The notes below the pieces were generated by a model that did not search any database, was not told the DNA's origin, and saw nothing but the letters and a program-made list of their open reading frames with translations. From Hyphomonas sp. Mor2 (GTDB lineage: Bacteria; Pseudomonadota; Alphaproteobacteria; Caulobacterales; Hyphomonadaceae), in assembly GCF_001854405.1 (NCBI RefSeq), contig NZ_CP017718.1:558001-622000 (forward strand): a stretch of DNA of 64,000 nt. Direction: 5' to 3'. The translations under genes were made by a program, and so were the position numbers. Positions 11,792 to 21,658 of the stretch are shown one piece after another (position 1 is the first letter of the stretch; every line of letters begins with the position of its first letter).

Positions 11792-13144
11792 CTATTCTGC
11801 AATGGTGGCCGCGAGTTTCGCCGCGTTTTCAGACTGTTTGGCGCGCGTCAGCTGGTAATTTCGCATGATGATCGCGGCGAGTGCATAGGCTACGACCGGA
11901 ACCCCCACGAAGACGAACATCAGTCCGCGTACGACTTCCGGTCCGTTGTCGCCGGATGGATCAAATCCAACCCAGGCACCGAGAAGGATGTACGGAATGC
12001 CGATGGCGAAGCTGGCCCCGGTCTTATAGGCGCCGGACATCAGGGAATAGTACATGCCAGATCGGTTTTCGCCGGTCTTGGCCTGTTCGGCTTCAATAAT
12101 GTCCGCGACCATGGAGCGAGCGAGAATAAATGGCGTGCCATAGCCGAGGCCGGAGACGATCGCGGCAAAGAGGAGCGCTACGAGCCCGCCTCCAGCGGCA
12201 CTGAGGGGCAGATACACCATATAGGTGGCGATGGACCAGACGGCGGTCGCGACGAAGGCTGTGTGTTTCTCCGTCCGCTTCGACAACCAGATCCAGAATG
12301 GCATGGCCGCGAACCCGGCGACGAAGAACACCATCAGGATGACAGGAGCGAAATCGGTGACGCCGAACCCCCACTGCGCGGCAAACAGGAACGTGCCGCC
12401 CGTGCCGGCAATGGCGATGCCGACCAACACCTCGACCATGAGTACACGCACCATGTTTGGATCCTGGAATGCGACCTTTATGGCCTCCCAGGAAAACTCC
12501 ATTTTGGGCTCATCGTCTTTTGGCGGTGGATCTGGAACGAAAAGCACCGCCAGCGTGATGGTCAACGGCAGGACGATCATCAGAATGATCCCCATGACCA
12601 GCACCTGTCCGCGGCGATCGATGCCGAAATTTATCGCCAGAATCGTCGGGATGATGAGCAGCGAGAGCAGGGTGATTGTCGAGACAATCTCGCGCCACAT
12701 GAACAGGCGTGAGCGCTCATCATAGGCCGTGGTAATCATCGGCACCCAGGACTGATGCGGGGTCTGCAACATGGTAAAGCCCAGCCAGAACACGATCAGC
12801 CAGACGACCAGATAGGTGGGCGAGACGGACTCCCCCATCGGCATGAACATGAAAAAGGCGCCGATCATCAGGACAGGAACGCTGCCGACGATCCAGTGTT
12901 TCACGCGGCCCCACTTGGTTGGACGCGTGTCGACCAACCAGCCCATGACGGGGTCCGTGCCAAGGTCCCAAAAGCGAAGGATCATGAATATGAGGCCGAC
13001 CATGGTGGTGCCCAGGCCCAGCTGTTCAGCATACATTGGGGCCACAAACACGGCCATGGGAAGTCCAATGGCCGCGAGCGGCATGCCAACGCTGGCGAAT
13101 GCAAGGACCCGTGGCAGCGGAAGGCGATCTGACGCAGAGCTCAT
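11792..13144 (-). CDS. MFS transporter, GPH/MelB-like cation symporter
   Basis: Inner-membrane transporter of 450 residues with about 12 hydrophobic segments. The early motif RFWDLGTDPVMGWLVDTRPTKWGRVKHWI is the sugar:cation symporter (glycoside-pentoside-hexuronide) type of the MFS. The central cytoplasmic loop PDPPPKDDEPKMEFSWEAIKVAFQ separates the two six-helix halves. The substrate cannot be told. The start at 13144 (MSSASDRLPLPRVLAF) is chosen because the upstream 42 codons are basic, non-membrane sequence overlapping the ccrM promoter. It converges on the radical SAM gene, with stops 1 nt apart. Confidence 0.88.
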   Translation of the reverse strand: MSSASDRLPLPRVLAFASVGMPLAAIGLPMAVFVAPMYAEQLGLGTTMVGLIFMILRFWDLGTDPVMGWLVDTRPTKWGRVKHWIVGSVPVLMIGAFFMFMPMGESVSPTYLVVWLIVFWLGFTMLQTPHQSWVPMITTAYDERSRLFMWREIVSTITLLSLLIIPTILAINFGIDRRGQVLVMGIILMIVLPLTITLAVLFVPDPPPKDDEPKMEFSWEAIKVAFQDPNMVRVLMVEVLVGIAIAGTGGTFLFAAQWGFGVTDFAPVILMVFFVAGFAAMPFWIWLSKRTEKHTAFVATAVWSIATYMVYLPLSAAGGGLVALLFAAIVSGLGYGTPFILARSMVADIIEAEQAKTGENRSGMYYSLMSGAYKTGASFAIGIPYILLGAWVGFDPSGDNGPEVVRGLMFVFVGVPVVAYALAAIIMRNYQLTRAKQSENAAKLAATIAE

Positions 13145-13182
13145 GAAATTGAAGATGACGCGCGCGTCACGAAAGGCAAGAA

Positions 13183-14450
<1,268 letters not shown>

Positions 14451-14504
14451 GTCTGGCCTGCTAAGCTGAGCGGATCCGTCATTCGCTCAGCAAGGACCTA
14501 TCTC

Positions 14505-15041
14505 GTGTTTGATTTTCAGCCGCGCCTGTCCGGCGATCTCATCTCGCTTGTTCCGGCCACCGAAGCCGATTTCGAACCTCTTTTTGCGGTCGCTGCAGAT
14601 CCTGAAATCTGGGCGCAGCATACCGCGAGAGATCGTTGGCAACGCGAGGTGTTTCGAGCCAATTTTGAGGGTGCACTGGCGGACCAGGGCGGTCTGGTCG
14701 CGCGCGAAATAGCAAGCGGTGACGTCGTCGGCTTCTCTCGTTTTTCCCAAATGTTCGTCGGCCAGGACGATATGGAGATTGGCTGGACGTTTCTGGCGCG
14801 TCGACTTTGGGGCGGCGAATACAATCGGGACATGAAGCGCAGCATGCTTGCGCATGTTCTGGCCGATTTTCCGCGCGCACTGTTCCGCATCGCCGAGGAT
14901 AACCCTCGCTCCCGGCGCGCAATGGAGAAGATTGGCGGCGTCCTCACGGATATGCAGAGCATGCTGGAATATGGCGGTGTCAGCCATCTCTATCTGACCT
15001 ATGAAATCACGCGTGAGACGTTTGCCTCCTGGGAGGCGTAA
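14505..15041 (+). CDS. GNAT-family N-acetyltransferase
   Basis: Protein of 178 residues resembling RimJ/RimL-type acetyltransferases. The N-terminus LSGDLISLVPATEADFEPLFAVAADPEIWAQH is the usual GNAT opening. DMEIGWTFLARRLWGGEYNRDMKRSML corresponds to the beta4/acetyl-CoA pyrophosphate region, and RIAEDNPRSRRAMEKIGGVL to the Asn-containing C-terminal motif. It starts with GTG, with aaggac about 7 nt upstream. The substrate is unknown. It stands alone between ccrM and a membrane-bound transglycosylase-like gene. Confidence 0.88.
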   Translation: MFDFQPRLSGDLISLVPATEADFEPLFAVAADPEIWAQHTARDRWQREVFRANFEGALADQGGLVAREIASGDVVGFSRFSQMFVGQDDMEIGWTFLARRLWGGEYNRDMKRSMLAHVLADFPRALFRIAEDNPRSRRAMEKIGGVLTDMQSMLEYGGVSHLYLTYEITRETFASWEA

Positions 15042-15124
15042 TCGCGTCCGACGCGAAGAGCATTGGAACTGTCGCATTTATTGCGTATCATAAGCGCATG
15101 GGGAGCCTGTTTGAGGAGGCGCTC

Positions 15125-15688
15125 ATGCGTTTTTTGTTTGTTGTTTTACTGATGGCGGGGATCTGGGTGTCCGGATGGATCGTCGGCAGCTTGAATCCGG
15201 CTCCGGCCTTCATTCTCAATCCTGTGCAGAGCTGGCTGTCGGATAATGACGCCCCCGAGCATGCTGAAGACCTCGATCCGGACGCGGAAACCATCGAGGC
15301 AGACGAGCCCGAATCCGCCGAACCAGAGGCGTTACCGGCATCAGACCCAGATCCCGCTCCGCCCGTGGTTGAGCTTGAAGGTGACGAAGCGCTCGCCCAG
15401 TACCGCGTGTGGATCAGCGAAGCGCGAGCGGCGCATCCGTATCCGGACTCCGAGCAACGAATGTTCGATGTCATGATGTGCGAGTCTGGCGGGAATCCCG
15501 GCATCGTCAATCCAGCGGGGCCCTATACAGGGCTGTTTCAGTATGTCGCCGGTACCTGGAATGGAGATTGGAACACCTATCGCGATAGCGATATCACCGA
15601 TGCTCGCGCACAGATTTTCGCAACGGCGCTGGCCTGGAGCCTGAATATGCAGAACCAGTGGGGCTGCTACTCCCGCTCTCACAACTGA
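15125..15688 (+). CDS. Membrane-anchored lysozyme/transglycosylase-like protein
   Basis: Protein of 187 residues with an N-terminal membrane anchor (FLFVVLLMAGIWVSGWIVG), an acidic Pro/Glu/Asp-rich linker (about 40-100) and a C-terminal SLT-like domain. The motif DVMMCESGGNPGIVNPAGPYTGLFQYVAGTW has the catalytic-Glu plus G-GLFQ pattern of lytic transglycosylase or resuscitation-promoting-like folds, so a role in peptidoglycan cleavage in the periplasm is likely. The start at 15125 is set by an AGGAGG 6 nt upstream. The frame ends within a 24-bp tandem duplication shared with the end of phaC. Confidence 0.82.
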   Translation: MRFLFVVLLMAGIWVSGWIVGSLNPAPAFILNPVQSWLSDNDAPEHAEDLDPDAETIEADEPESAEPEALPASDPDPAPPVVELEGDEALAQYRVWISEARAAHPYPDSEQRMFDVMMCESGGNPGIVNPAGPYTGLFQYVAGTWNGDWNTYRDSDITDARAQIFATALAWSLNMQNQWGCYSRSHN

Positions 15689-15718
15689 GACTTATCCCGC
15701 TCTCACAATTGAGACTTA
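15671..15718. repeat. Tandem 24-bp direct repeat at convergent gene ends
   Basis: Two adjacent 24-bp units (15671-15694 and 15695-15718) beginning TCCCGCTCTCACAA differ at one base (C at 15685, T at 15709). Unit 1 holds the stop codon of the transglycosylase-like gene; unit 2 ends with the reversed stop codon of phaC. This looks like a recent slippage duplication. Confidence 0.85.
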
Positions 15719-17647
15719 GGCTCTGGGCTGCCAGCCCGCAGGCATGCGGACGCTCGGCTTGGCTTTCTTTTTCTTCATCGGCTTGCCCGGCGTTGGCGAG
15801 GTGCCGTCTGAATACGGGCCTTCCGGCTTCTTCCCGGCAGCAATATCGGCGAGCTTCAAAGCCGCGTACTGCCCTGGCGCAGACCCTAGCTTGTGATTCT
15901 TTGGTTTCACCGCCTCGACCTTCTTGCCGGACAGAGGCTTCAGCCATTCCCACCAACTTGGCCACCAGGAGCCCGGTAATTCTTCTGAGCCAGCAAGCCA
16001 TTGCCCGGGATTATCCGGCAGACCTTCATTGACCCAGTGCTGATACTTTTGCGCATCGGGATGATTGATGACGCCGGCTATGTGGCCTGAGCCTGCGAGC
16101 GTGAAACGGACCGGTCCGCCGAAGTTCTGCGCGCCTTTATAGATCGAGTGCCACGGACAGATATGATCCGAACGTCCGGCCTGGACGAAAATCGGGATCT
16201 TGATGTCAGACATCGATACCGGATCGCCGAACACCTTGAACTTGCCGCGAGAAAGCTGGTTCTTGTTGTAGAAGCTCTTGAGGTACTTTCGATGCGTCGG
16301 ACCAGGAATGTTCGTTTGGTCTGCATTCCAGTAGAGCAGGTCAAAGGGGCGAGGCTGCTTGCCCATCATGTAATTGTCGACGACATACCGCCAGACCAGA
16401 TCGGCTGGACGCAGCCAGTTGAAAGTCTCGCCCATCAGTTCGCCCGGCATGATGCCATCATGCTCGTCGATGACCGAGTCGATCTGGGCCAGGGAATTGT
16501 CTTCCGTGAAAATTTTCAGCTCACCCGCGAGGTCGAAATCCGATTGCGAAGCGAAATAGGTTGCTGACTTGATCCGTTTGTCGCCTGTCTGCGCCATATG
16601 AGCAAGCGCGCTCGAGAGCAAAGTGCCGCCGATACAATAGCCGACCGTGTTCACTTTCTTCACGCCGGCTTCGCTTGTCACGACATCGACCGCAGTTTGA
16701 ATGCCCTGCTCGATATAGTCATCCCAGGAATAGTCCTTCGTCTCGTCATCTGCCGAACGCCAGGACACCACGAACGTATTGACGCCCTTGGACAAGAGCC
16801 AGCGGATCATCGAGTTTTCCGGCTGCAGATCGAGAATGTAGAACTTGTTGATCCAGGGCGGGAAGATCAGCATCGGCGTTTTGTGCATCTTCTTCCGGGT
16901 CGGATTGTAATGGATGATCTCGATCAGCTTGTTGCGGAAGACCACTTTCCCTTTGGCCGTGGCGACATTCTTGCCGATCTCAAAGGCCTCTTCATCGGTC
17001 TGCGTGATGGCGAGGCGTCCGTCACCGCGCTGAAGGTCGCCGCGTGCGTTGCGCAGGCCTTCCAGCACGCTTTGCCCATTGGTCTCAATCATCGCGCGCA
17101 GGGCCGCTGGATTGGTCGCGAGCATGTTGGTCGGCGACATCGCATCGACGAATTGGCTGAGATAATAGCGGGCTTTCAGCTGGGTCGTGTCGTCGAGTTC
17201 GTCCGCGACCGAATCCACCAGGCCTTGCAGCCACTCGGCGTTCAGCATCCAGGCCCGGCGCATGAAATTGAAGGCCGGGTTAGCCTCCCATTCCGGATCT
17301 GCGAACCGGCGATCCCGGGGCAGCGGTGTGCCATTGGCCATGGATTGAAACAGATTCATCCAGCCCTGAAACAGGGTCATCATGGCGTGACCGGATTTCT
17401 CAGGATTGCGAAGAAGGGCGGCACCAATCTTGGCTTGCGCCTCCAATCCACCAAACGGATCGGCCTGACCCGGTGCGGGCGGCTGAAAATTGGTTCCGTT
17501 GAGGGAATCTGTGAGCAGGCCCTGTGCCTCTTGCAAGGCCTGCATCAAATTGCCTGCCATGACCTTGAGGGTCTCCGAATTCATATCGGAAAATGCATCC
17601 GGGAGCGTGCTCGCCCCAAAATTATCAAAGTTTCTACCTTTGGTCAT
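15716..17647 (-). CDS. phaC: Class I poly(3-hydroxyalkanoate) polymerase PhaC
   Basis: Polymerises (R)-3-hydroxyacyl-CoA into PHA storage granules. The protein has 643 residues, slightly long for class I. A lipase-like box with the nucleophile is visible as GYCIGGTLL (Cys at about 339). The catalytic Asp lies in AGRSDHICPWHSI and the His in GSGHIAGVINHP. The N-terminal granule-binding type region and NPTRKKMHKTPMLIFPPWINKFYILDLQP are typical. The C-terminus is basic and Pro/Lys-rich. No phasin or phaR gene is adjacent in the window. The 83-bp divergent gap to the lipoprotein gene must hold its promoter. Confidence 0.96.
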   Translation of the reverse strand: MTKGRNFDNFGASTLPDAFSDMNSETLKVMAGNLMQALQEAQGLLTDSLNGTNFQPPAPGQADPFGGLEAQAKIGAALLRNPEKSGHAMMTLFQGWMNLFQSMANGTPLPRDRRFADPEWEANPAFNFMRRAWMLNAEWLQGLVDSVADELDDTTQLKARYYLSQFVDAMSPTNMLATNPAALRAMIETNGQSVLEGLRNARGDLQRGDGRLAITQTDEEAFEIGKNVATAKGKVVFRNKLIEIIHYNPTRKKMHKTPMLIFPPWINKFYILDLQPENSMIRWLLSKGVNTFVVSWRSADDETKDYSWDDYIEQGIQTAVDVVTSEAGVKKVNTVGYCIGGTLLSSALAHMAQTGDKRIKSATYFASQSDFDLAGELKIFTEDNSLAQIDSVIDEHDGIMPGELMGETFNWLRPADLVWRYVVDNYMMGKQPRPFDLLYWNADQTNIPGPTHRKYLKSFYNKNQLSRGKFKVFGDPVSMSDIKIPIFVQAGRSDHICPWHSIYKGAQNFGGPVRFTLAGSGHIAGVINHPDAQKYQHWVNEGLPDNPGQWLAGSEELPGSWWPSWWEWLKPLSGKKVEAVKPKNHKLGSAPGQYAALKLADIAAGKKPEGPYSDGTSPTPGKPMKKKKAKPSVRMPAGWQPRA

Positions 17648-17730
17648 CAGACCGACACTCGCTATTCTATGCGAACCTATATAAGACTAAACAGCTTTGG
17701 GAATTATGAGTCCAGCGAGGGAAATTGTTT

Positions 17731-18135
17731 ATGCGCGCTGTTTTTTTCGTAACGTTTGCCCTTTTGGCGGGCTGCTCCAGCTCGTTTGAGAAGGTTCAAG
17801 CGATGCGCGCCCAGGCGCCGGATTGGTACGAAGCGCGCAAAACCGAGTTCCGGGGCGAGGGGTATCCGAGCCTGGCATCGGTGCCGGAATCTGCGCCCGA
17901 CTATAATCCGAGACGAAAACTGGAACTCTCGGAAGCGGATGTCCGCGCAGCACTTGTGCTGTTTAATAGCGACCCCAGAGCGGAAGCTGCGGTTGAGACC
18001 CCGGAGGCGATCATGGCCTGGGCCGCGGAGGTGCGGCGAGCGGTCGAGGGGCGACTTCCGGCCCCCAATTTCATGACCGATGCCGAGGTGGAAGAGATCA
18101 AGGCCCGTTTCAGCGTGCCGCGCGCCCGCCTCTAG
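17731..18135 (+). CDS. Small hypothetical lipoprotein
   Basis: Protein of 134 residues with signal MRAVFFVTFALLAGC, an evident lipobox (LAGC), so a lipid-anchored cell-envelope protein is predicted. The mature part is charged and helical with WYEARKTEFRGEGYPSLASVP, a motif recalling small alphaproteobacterial lipoproteins that I cannot name. The ATG at 17731 is used with GAGGGAAA about 8 nt upstream. It ends 31 nt before the aminotransferase and is probably co-transcribed with it. Confidence 0.78.
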   Translation: MRAVFFVTFALLAGCSSSFEKVQAMRAQAPDWYEARKTEFRGEGYPSLASVPESAPDYNPRRKLELSEADVRAALVLFNSDPRAEAAVETPEAIMAWAAEVRRAVEGRLPAPNFMTDAEVEEIKARFSVPRARL

Positions 18136-18166
18136 ACCCAATTCAAGTTTTATGGAGATCCGCACC

Positions 18167-19384
18167 ATGCGCGGAGAATTTCACAAGATCAGGCGCTTGC
18201 CGCCTTACGTTTTCGAACAAGTCAATCGCCGCAAGGCGGAGCTGCGCGCGAATGGCGCGGATATTATCGACCTCGGGATGGGCAATCCGGACATGCCGGC
18301 CCCGCCGCATGTCATCGCCAAGCTCGCAGAAACAGCGGCCAAACCGAACGTTCACGGCTATTCCGCCTCGCGCGGTATCCCCGGTCTGCGCCGGGCGCTG
18401 GTTGAATATTATGAACGACGGTTCGGCGTTAAACTGAACAAGGATCGCGAGGTCGTGGTCACGCTCGGGTCGAAGGAAGGGTTCGCCAATCTGGCGCAGG
18501 CCATCACGGCTCCTGGCGACGTTATTCTGGCACCAGACCCGTCTTATCCCTTGCACCATTTTGGGTTCATCATGGCGGGCGCATCGATCCGCGCGATCCC
18601 GGCACCGACCCCGGAAGCTTATCTCTCCGGTATCAGCAAGGCGATCCGCTATTCTGTGCCGCCGCCGACCGCTATGGTCCTCTGCTATCCGTCAAACCCA
18701 ACGGCAGATGTCTGCGATCTCGACTTCTACAAGGACGCCGTGGCGCTCGCCAAGAAGCACGATCTCTATATCCTGTCGGATCTTGCCTATAACGAGATCT
18801 ATTTCGACGAACCGACACCCTCCATCCTGCAGGTGGACGGGGCCAAGGATATTGCCGTTGAAACGACGACCATGTCGAAGACCTATTCCATGGCCGGTTG
18901 GCGGATCGGATTTGCGGCAGGAAATGAGCGGCTGATTGGCGCCTTGGCCAGGGTGAAATCCTATCTCGACTACGGGGCCTTCACGCCAATCCAGGTGGCG
19001 GCCTGCGCTGCACTGGATGGGCCGCAGGATTGTGTCGATGAGTATCGGGCCACATACAAATCGCGCCGGGATGTCCTGATTGAGAGTTTCGGCCGCGCCG
19101 GGTGGGAGATTCCCAGCCCCGCGGCGTCCATGTTCGCATGGGCAGAGATTCCGCCGCAATGCGGGGACATGCGCAGCCTCGAATTCGCGCTCAAACTGAT
19201 GAACGAGGCCGAGGTTGCTGTCGCGCCGGGCGCCGGGTTTGGCGAGCATGGTGACCGACATGTACGCATCGCCCTGGTAGAAAACGAGCAGCGGATCAGA
19301 CAAGCGGCTCGAAATGTGAAGCGGTTCCTTGCCAAAATGGGTGCTGACGGGCAAAGCGAGGCCCTGCAAAGGACAGGATCGTGA
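18167..19384 (+). CDS. Class I/II PLP aminotransferase (AlaC/DapL-like)
   Basis: Fold-type I aminotransferase of 405 residues. DLGMGNPDMPAPPHVI is typical of AlaC/LL-diaminopimelate aminotransferase-like proteins. YPSNPTADVCDLDFY, SDLAYNEIYFD and the PLP-lysine segment TTMSKTYSMAGWRIGFAAG are visible. It could transaminate alanine, an amino acid of the aspartate family, or LL-diaminopimelate; sequence alone does not decide. The ATG at 18167 has GGAGA upstream; ATG 18152 is the alternative. Its stop overlaps the hom GTG start by 4 nt, so the two are translationally coupled, which suits aspartate-family amino acid metabolism. Confidence 0.92.
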   Translation: MRGEFHKIRRLPPYVFEQVNRRKAELRANGADIIDLGMGNPDMPAPPHVIAKLAETAAKPNVHGYSASRGIPGLRRALVEYYERRFGVKLNKDREVVVTLGSKEGFANLAQAITAPGDVILAPDPSYPLHHFGFIMAGASIRAIPAPTPEAYLSGISKAIRYSVPPPTAMVLCYPSNPTADVCDLDFYKDAVALAKKHDLYILSDLAYNEIYFDEPTPSILQVDGAKDIAVETTTMSKTYSMAGWRIGFAAGNERLIGALARVKSYLDYGAFTPIQVAACAALDGPQDCVDEYRATYKSRRDVLIESFGRAGWEIPSPAASMFAWAEIPPQCGDMRSLEFALKLMNEAEVAVAPGAGFGEHGDRHVRIALVENEQRIRQAARNVKRFLAKMGADGQSEALQRTGS

Positions 19385-20664
19385 AAACAGTCAAATTGGG
19401 AATTGCAGGCCTCGGCCATGTTGGCTGCGGACTGATAGAGCTGGTCGAGCGTCAGACTCAATTACGCCTGCCGGGCAAGGTTGAAATTGTCGGTGTGTCC
19501 GCGCGCAGCAAAAGTCGCAATCGACCGGTAGATATCTCCGGGTATCGCTGGTTCGATGATGCGGCTGAGCTGGCCAAGGATCCGGATGTAGATGTCTTTG
19601 TCGAGTTGATGGGCGGCTCGGACGGCCCCGCGAAAGTCGCGGTCGAAGACGGATTGAAGGCGGGCAAGCATGTGGTGACCGCCAACAAGGCTTTGATCGC
19701 CATGCACGGCCAGTCATTGGAGGCCCTCGCACAGGCCAATGATGTCGATCTGATGTTTGAGGCGGCGGTGGCAGGCGGTGTACCGGTCGTTCGAGTGCTG
19801 CGCGACTCGCTGACCGGCGTGTCGATCCAGCGCGTGTCGGGTATCCTCAACGGGACCTGCAACTACCTCACGACCCAGATGCTTGAGACCGGTCGGTCCT
19901 ATGAAGAAGTCCTCGAGGAAGCGCAGCGCCTTGGCTATGCCGAAGCCGATCCGACCCTCGATGTGTCCGGCATGGACGCCGCCCACAAGGCCGCGATCCT
20001 GGCCTCGATCGCTTTTACAGCAGACCTGGATTTCTCCAAGGTTTCAGTGAAGGGCGTCGATACCGTCGAGCTCATGGATCTGACCCTCGCGGATCGATTG
20101 GGGCTTCGCATCAAGCTGATTGCCGAAGGTATCGCCACGGACGAGGGCGTCGTTTGCCGCGTTGCACCGCTCGCTATGCCGATCGAGCATCCTCTGGCGC
20201 GCGTGAACGGTGCGCTAAACACAGTCCGGGTGGAAGGTGACCCCCTCGGCGCGGTCACGCTGACAGGACCTGGTGCTGGCCCGGGCCCCACCGCCAGCGC
20301 TGTTATGGGCGACATCGCCAAGCTCTTTTCTCCTACCGCGCGCAGCCCATTTGGCCGCGCTGCACATCACCAGACACGCAAGTTTGTTGCGGCGGAGTCG
20401 CAGGAGCGATCGGCATTTTTCTTGCGTGTCAGATTGGCCGACCGATCCGGTGCGCTGGCAAGCCTGACGGAGGCGCTCGCGAGCCATGGCGTGTCGGTGG
20501 ACAAGTTGCTGCAGGAGTCAGCTGATGACAGCGATGTCTCACCTGTTGCTATTGTGACGCATGTGTGTTCTCGCGGGGACATTGATGCCGCCAGCGCAAG
20601 AGTGTCCGATTTGGAGGCCAGTGTCGGCGCGCCGCAGGTGATACCTATCGATGCGGCCATGTAA
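19381..20664 (+). CDS. hom: Homoserine dehydrogenase
   Basis: Reduces aspartate semialdehyde to homoserine for threonine and methionine synthesis. The 427-residue protein has the NAD(P)-binding GIAGLGHVGCGL (7-18), TANKALIAMHG, the catalytic domain with GILNGTCNYLTTQM and AEADPTLDVSGMDAAHKAAILA, and a C-terminal ACT domain (FFLRVRLADRSGALASLTEAL), which normally gives threonine feedback. GTG start overlapping the preceding stop. The order aminotransferase-hom-glpX-recJ is common in alphaproteobacteria. Confidence 0.97.
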   Translation: MKTVKLGIAGLGHVGCGLIELVERQTQLRLPGKVEIVGVSARSKSRNRPVDISGYRWFDDAAELAKDPDVDVFVELMGGSDGPAKVAVEDGLKAGKHVVTANKALIAMHGQSLEALAQANDVDLMFEAAVAGGVPVVRVLRDSLTGVSIQRVSGILNGTCNYLTTQMLETGRSYEEVLEEAQRLGYAEADPTLDVSGMDAAHKAAILASIAFTADLDFSKVSVKGVDTVELMDLTLADRLGLRIKLIAEGIATDEGVVCRVAPLAMPIEHPLARVNGALNTVRVEGDPLGAVTLTGPGAGPGPTASAVMGDIAKLFSPTARSPFGRAAHHQTRKFVAAESQERSAFFLRVRLADRSGALASLTEALASHGVSVDKLLQESADDSDVSPVAIVTHVCSRGDIDAASARVSDLEASVGAPQVIPIDAAM

Positions 20665-20704
20665 GATTTTAAACTAGGTCGCAGGCGGCCTGGGGGAGTG
20701 AGAG

Positions 20705-21658
20705 ATGAGTGACAGTGTTTTGATTCCGCATCTGGCGGACGCCATGGTACGCGTGACCGAGAAGGCCGCTATCGCGGCTGAAAAACTGGCCGGTCGTGGT
20801 GATGAAAAAGCGGCCGATGCTGCTGCAGTCGATGCCATGCGGACGGCCTTCAATGCGGTAGATTTCAAAGGCCGAGTTGTGATTGGCGAAGGCGAACGCG
20901 ACGAAGCGCCTATGCTCTATATCGGAGAGGAAGTCGGCACCGGAAATGGTCCGGAAATCGACATTGCGCTCGACCCTCTGGAAGGCACGACCCTGACGGC
21001 AAAAGCCATGGCGAATGCGCTTGCGGTTCTGGCGATTGCGCCACGCGGCGGGCTTCTTTTTGCGCCGGACACCTACATGCAGAAAATCGCGATTGGGCCT
21101 GGCTACGAAGAGGGTGTGATCGACCTGGATGCGACGCCAGCAGACAATATCAAGTCTCTCGCGAAGGCCAAAGGCGTCGACGTGTCGGCGATGACCGCGT
21201 GTGTGCTGGATCGCCCGCGTCACGCCGAGATCATAGACAGCCTGCGCGAAGCAGGCGCTCGCATTCATCTCATTTCAGACGGGGATGTGGCCGGCGTGAT
21301 CAACACCACAAATCCGAGCACTGGGATCGACATGTATGTCGGCTCAGGCGGTGCCCCAGAGGGCGTGCTGGCAGCGGCGGCGCTGAAATGTGTCGGTGGG
21401 CAGATGCAGGGGCGTCTGATCTTCCGCAATGATGATGAGCGTCGCCGGGCCGACCGCACAGGCATCACGGATTATGACAAGAAGTATGATCTGCACGAAC
21501 TTGCTTCTGGCGAAACCGTATTCTGCGCGACGGGCGTGACCAAAGGTGGTCTGGTCGATGGCGTGGTTCGCGCCAATGGCCATATCGAGACGGATACGCT
21601 GGTCATGAGCAGTGCGGACGGCATGGTCCGCAAGATCAAGAGCTGGCATCGGATTTAG
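20705..21658 (+). CDS. glpX: Class II fructose-1,6-bisphosphatase GlpX
   Basis: Gluconeogenic phosphatase of 317 residues with the usual blocks DFKGRVVIGEGERDEAPMLYIGE (metal-binding acidic motif), DIALDPLEGTTLTAKAM and GSGGAPEGVLAAAALKCVGG. ATG at 20705 with gggggagtgagag upstream. It follows hom by 40 nt in the same operon. Its stop codon interlocks with the stop of the convergent AraC gene over 4 bp. Confidence 0.96.
   Translation: MSDSVLIPHLADAMVRVTEKAAIAAEKLAGRGDEKAADAAAVDAMRTAFNAVDFKGRVVIGEGERDEAPMLYIGEEVGTGNGPEIDIALDPLEGTTLTAKAMANALAVLAIAPRGGLLFAPDTYMQKIAIGPGYEEGVIDLDATPADNIKSLAKAKGVDVSAMTACVLDRPRHAEIIDSLREAGARIHLISDGDVAGVINTTNPSTGIDMYVGSGGAPEGVLAAAALKCVGGQMQGRLIFRNDDERRRADRTGITDYDKKYDLHELASGETVFCATGVTKGGLVDGVVRANGHIETDTLVMSSADGMVRKIKSWHRI

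Noticed and set aside
16598-17752. 384-codon plus-strand frame
   Set aside because: It lies antisense to phaC over nearly its whole length; phaC has clear catalytic motifs, so this is a shadow frame.
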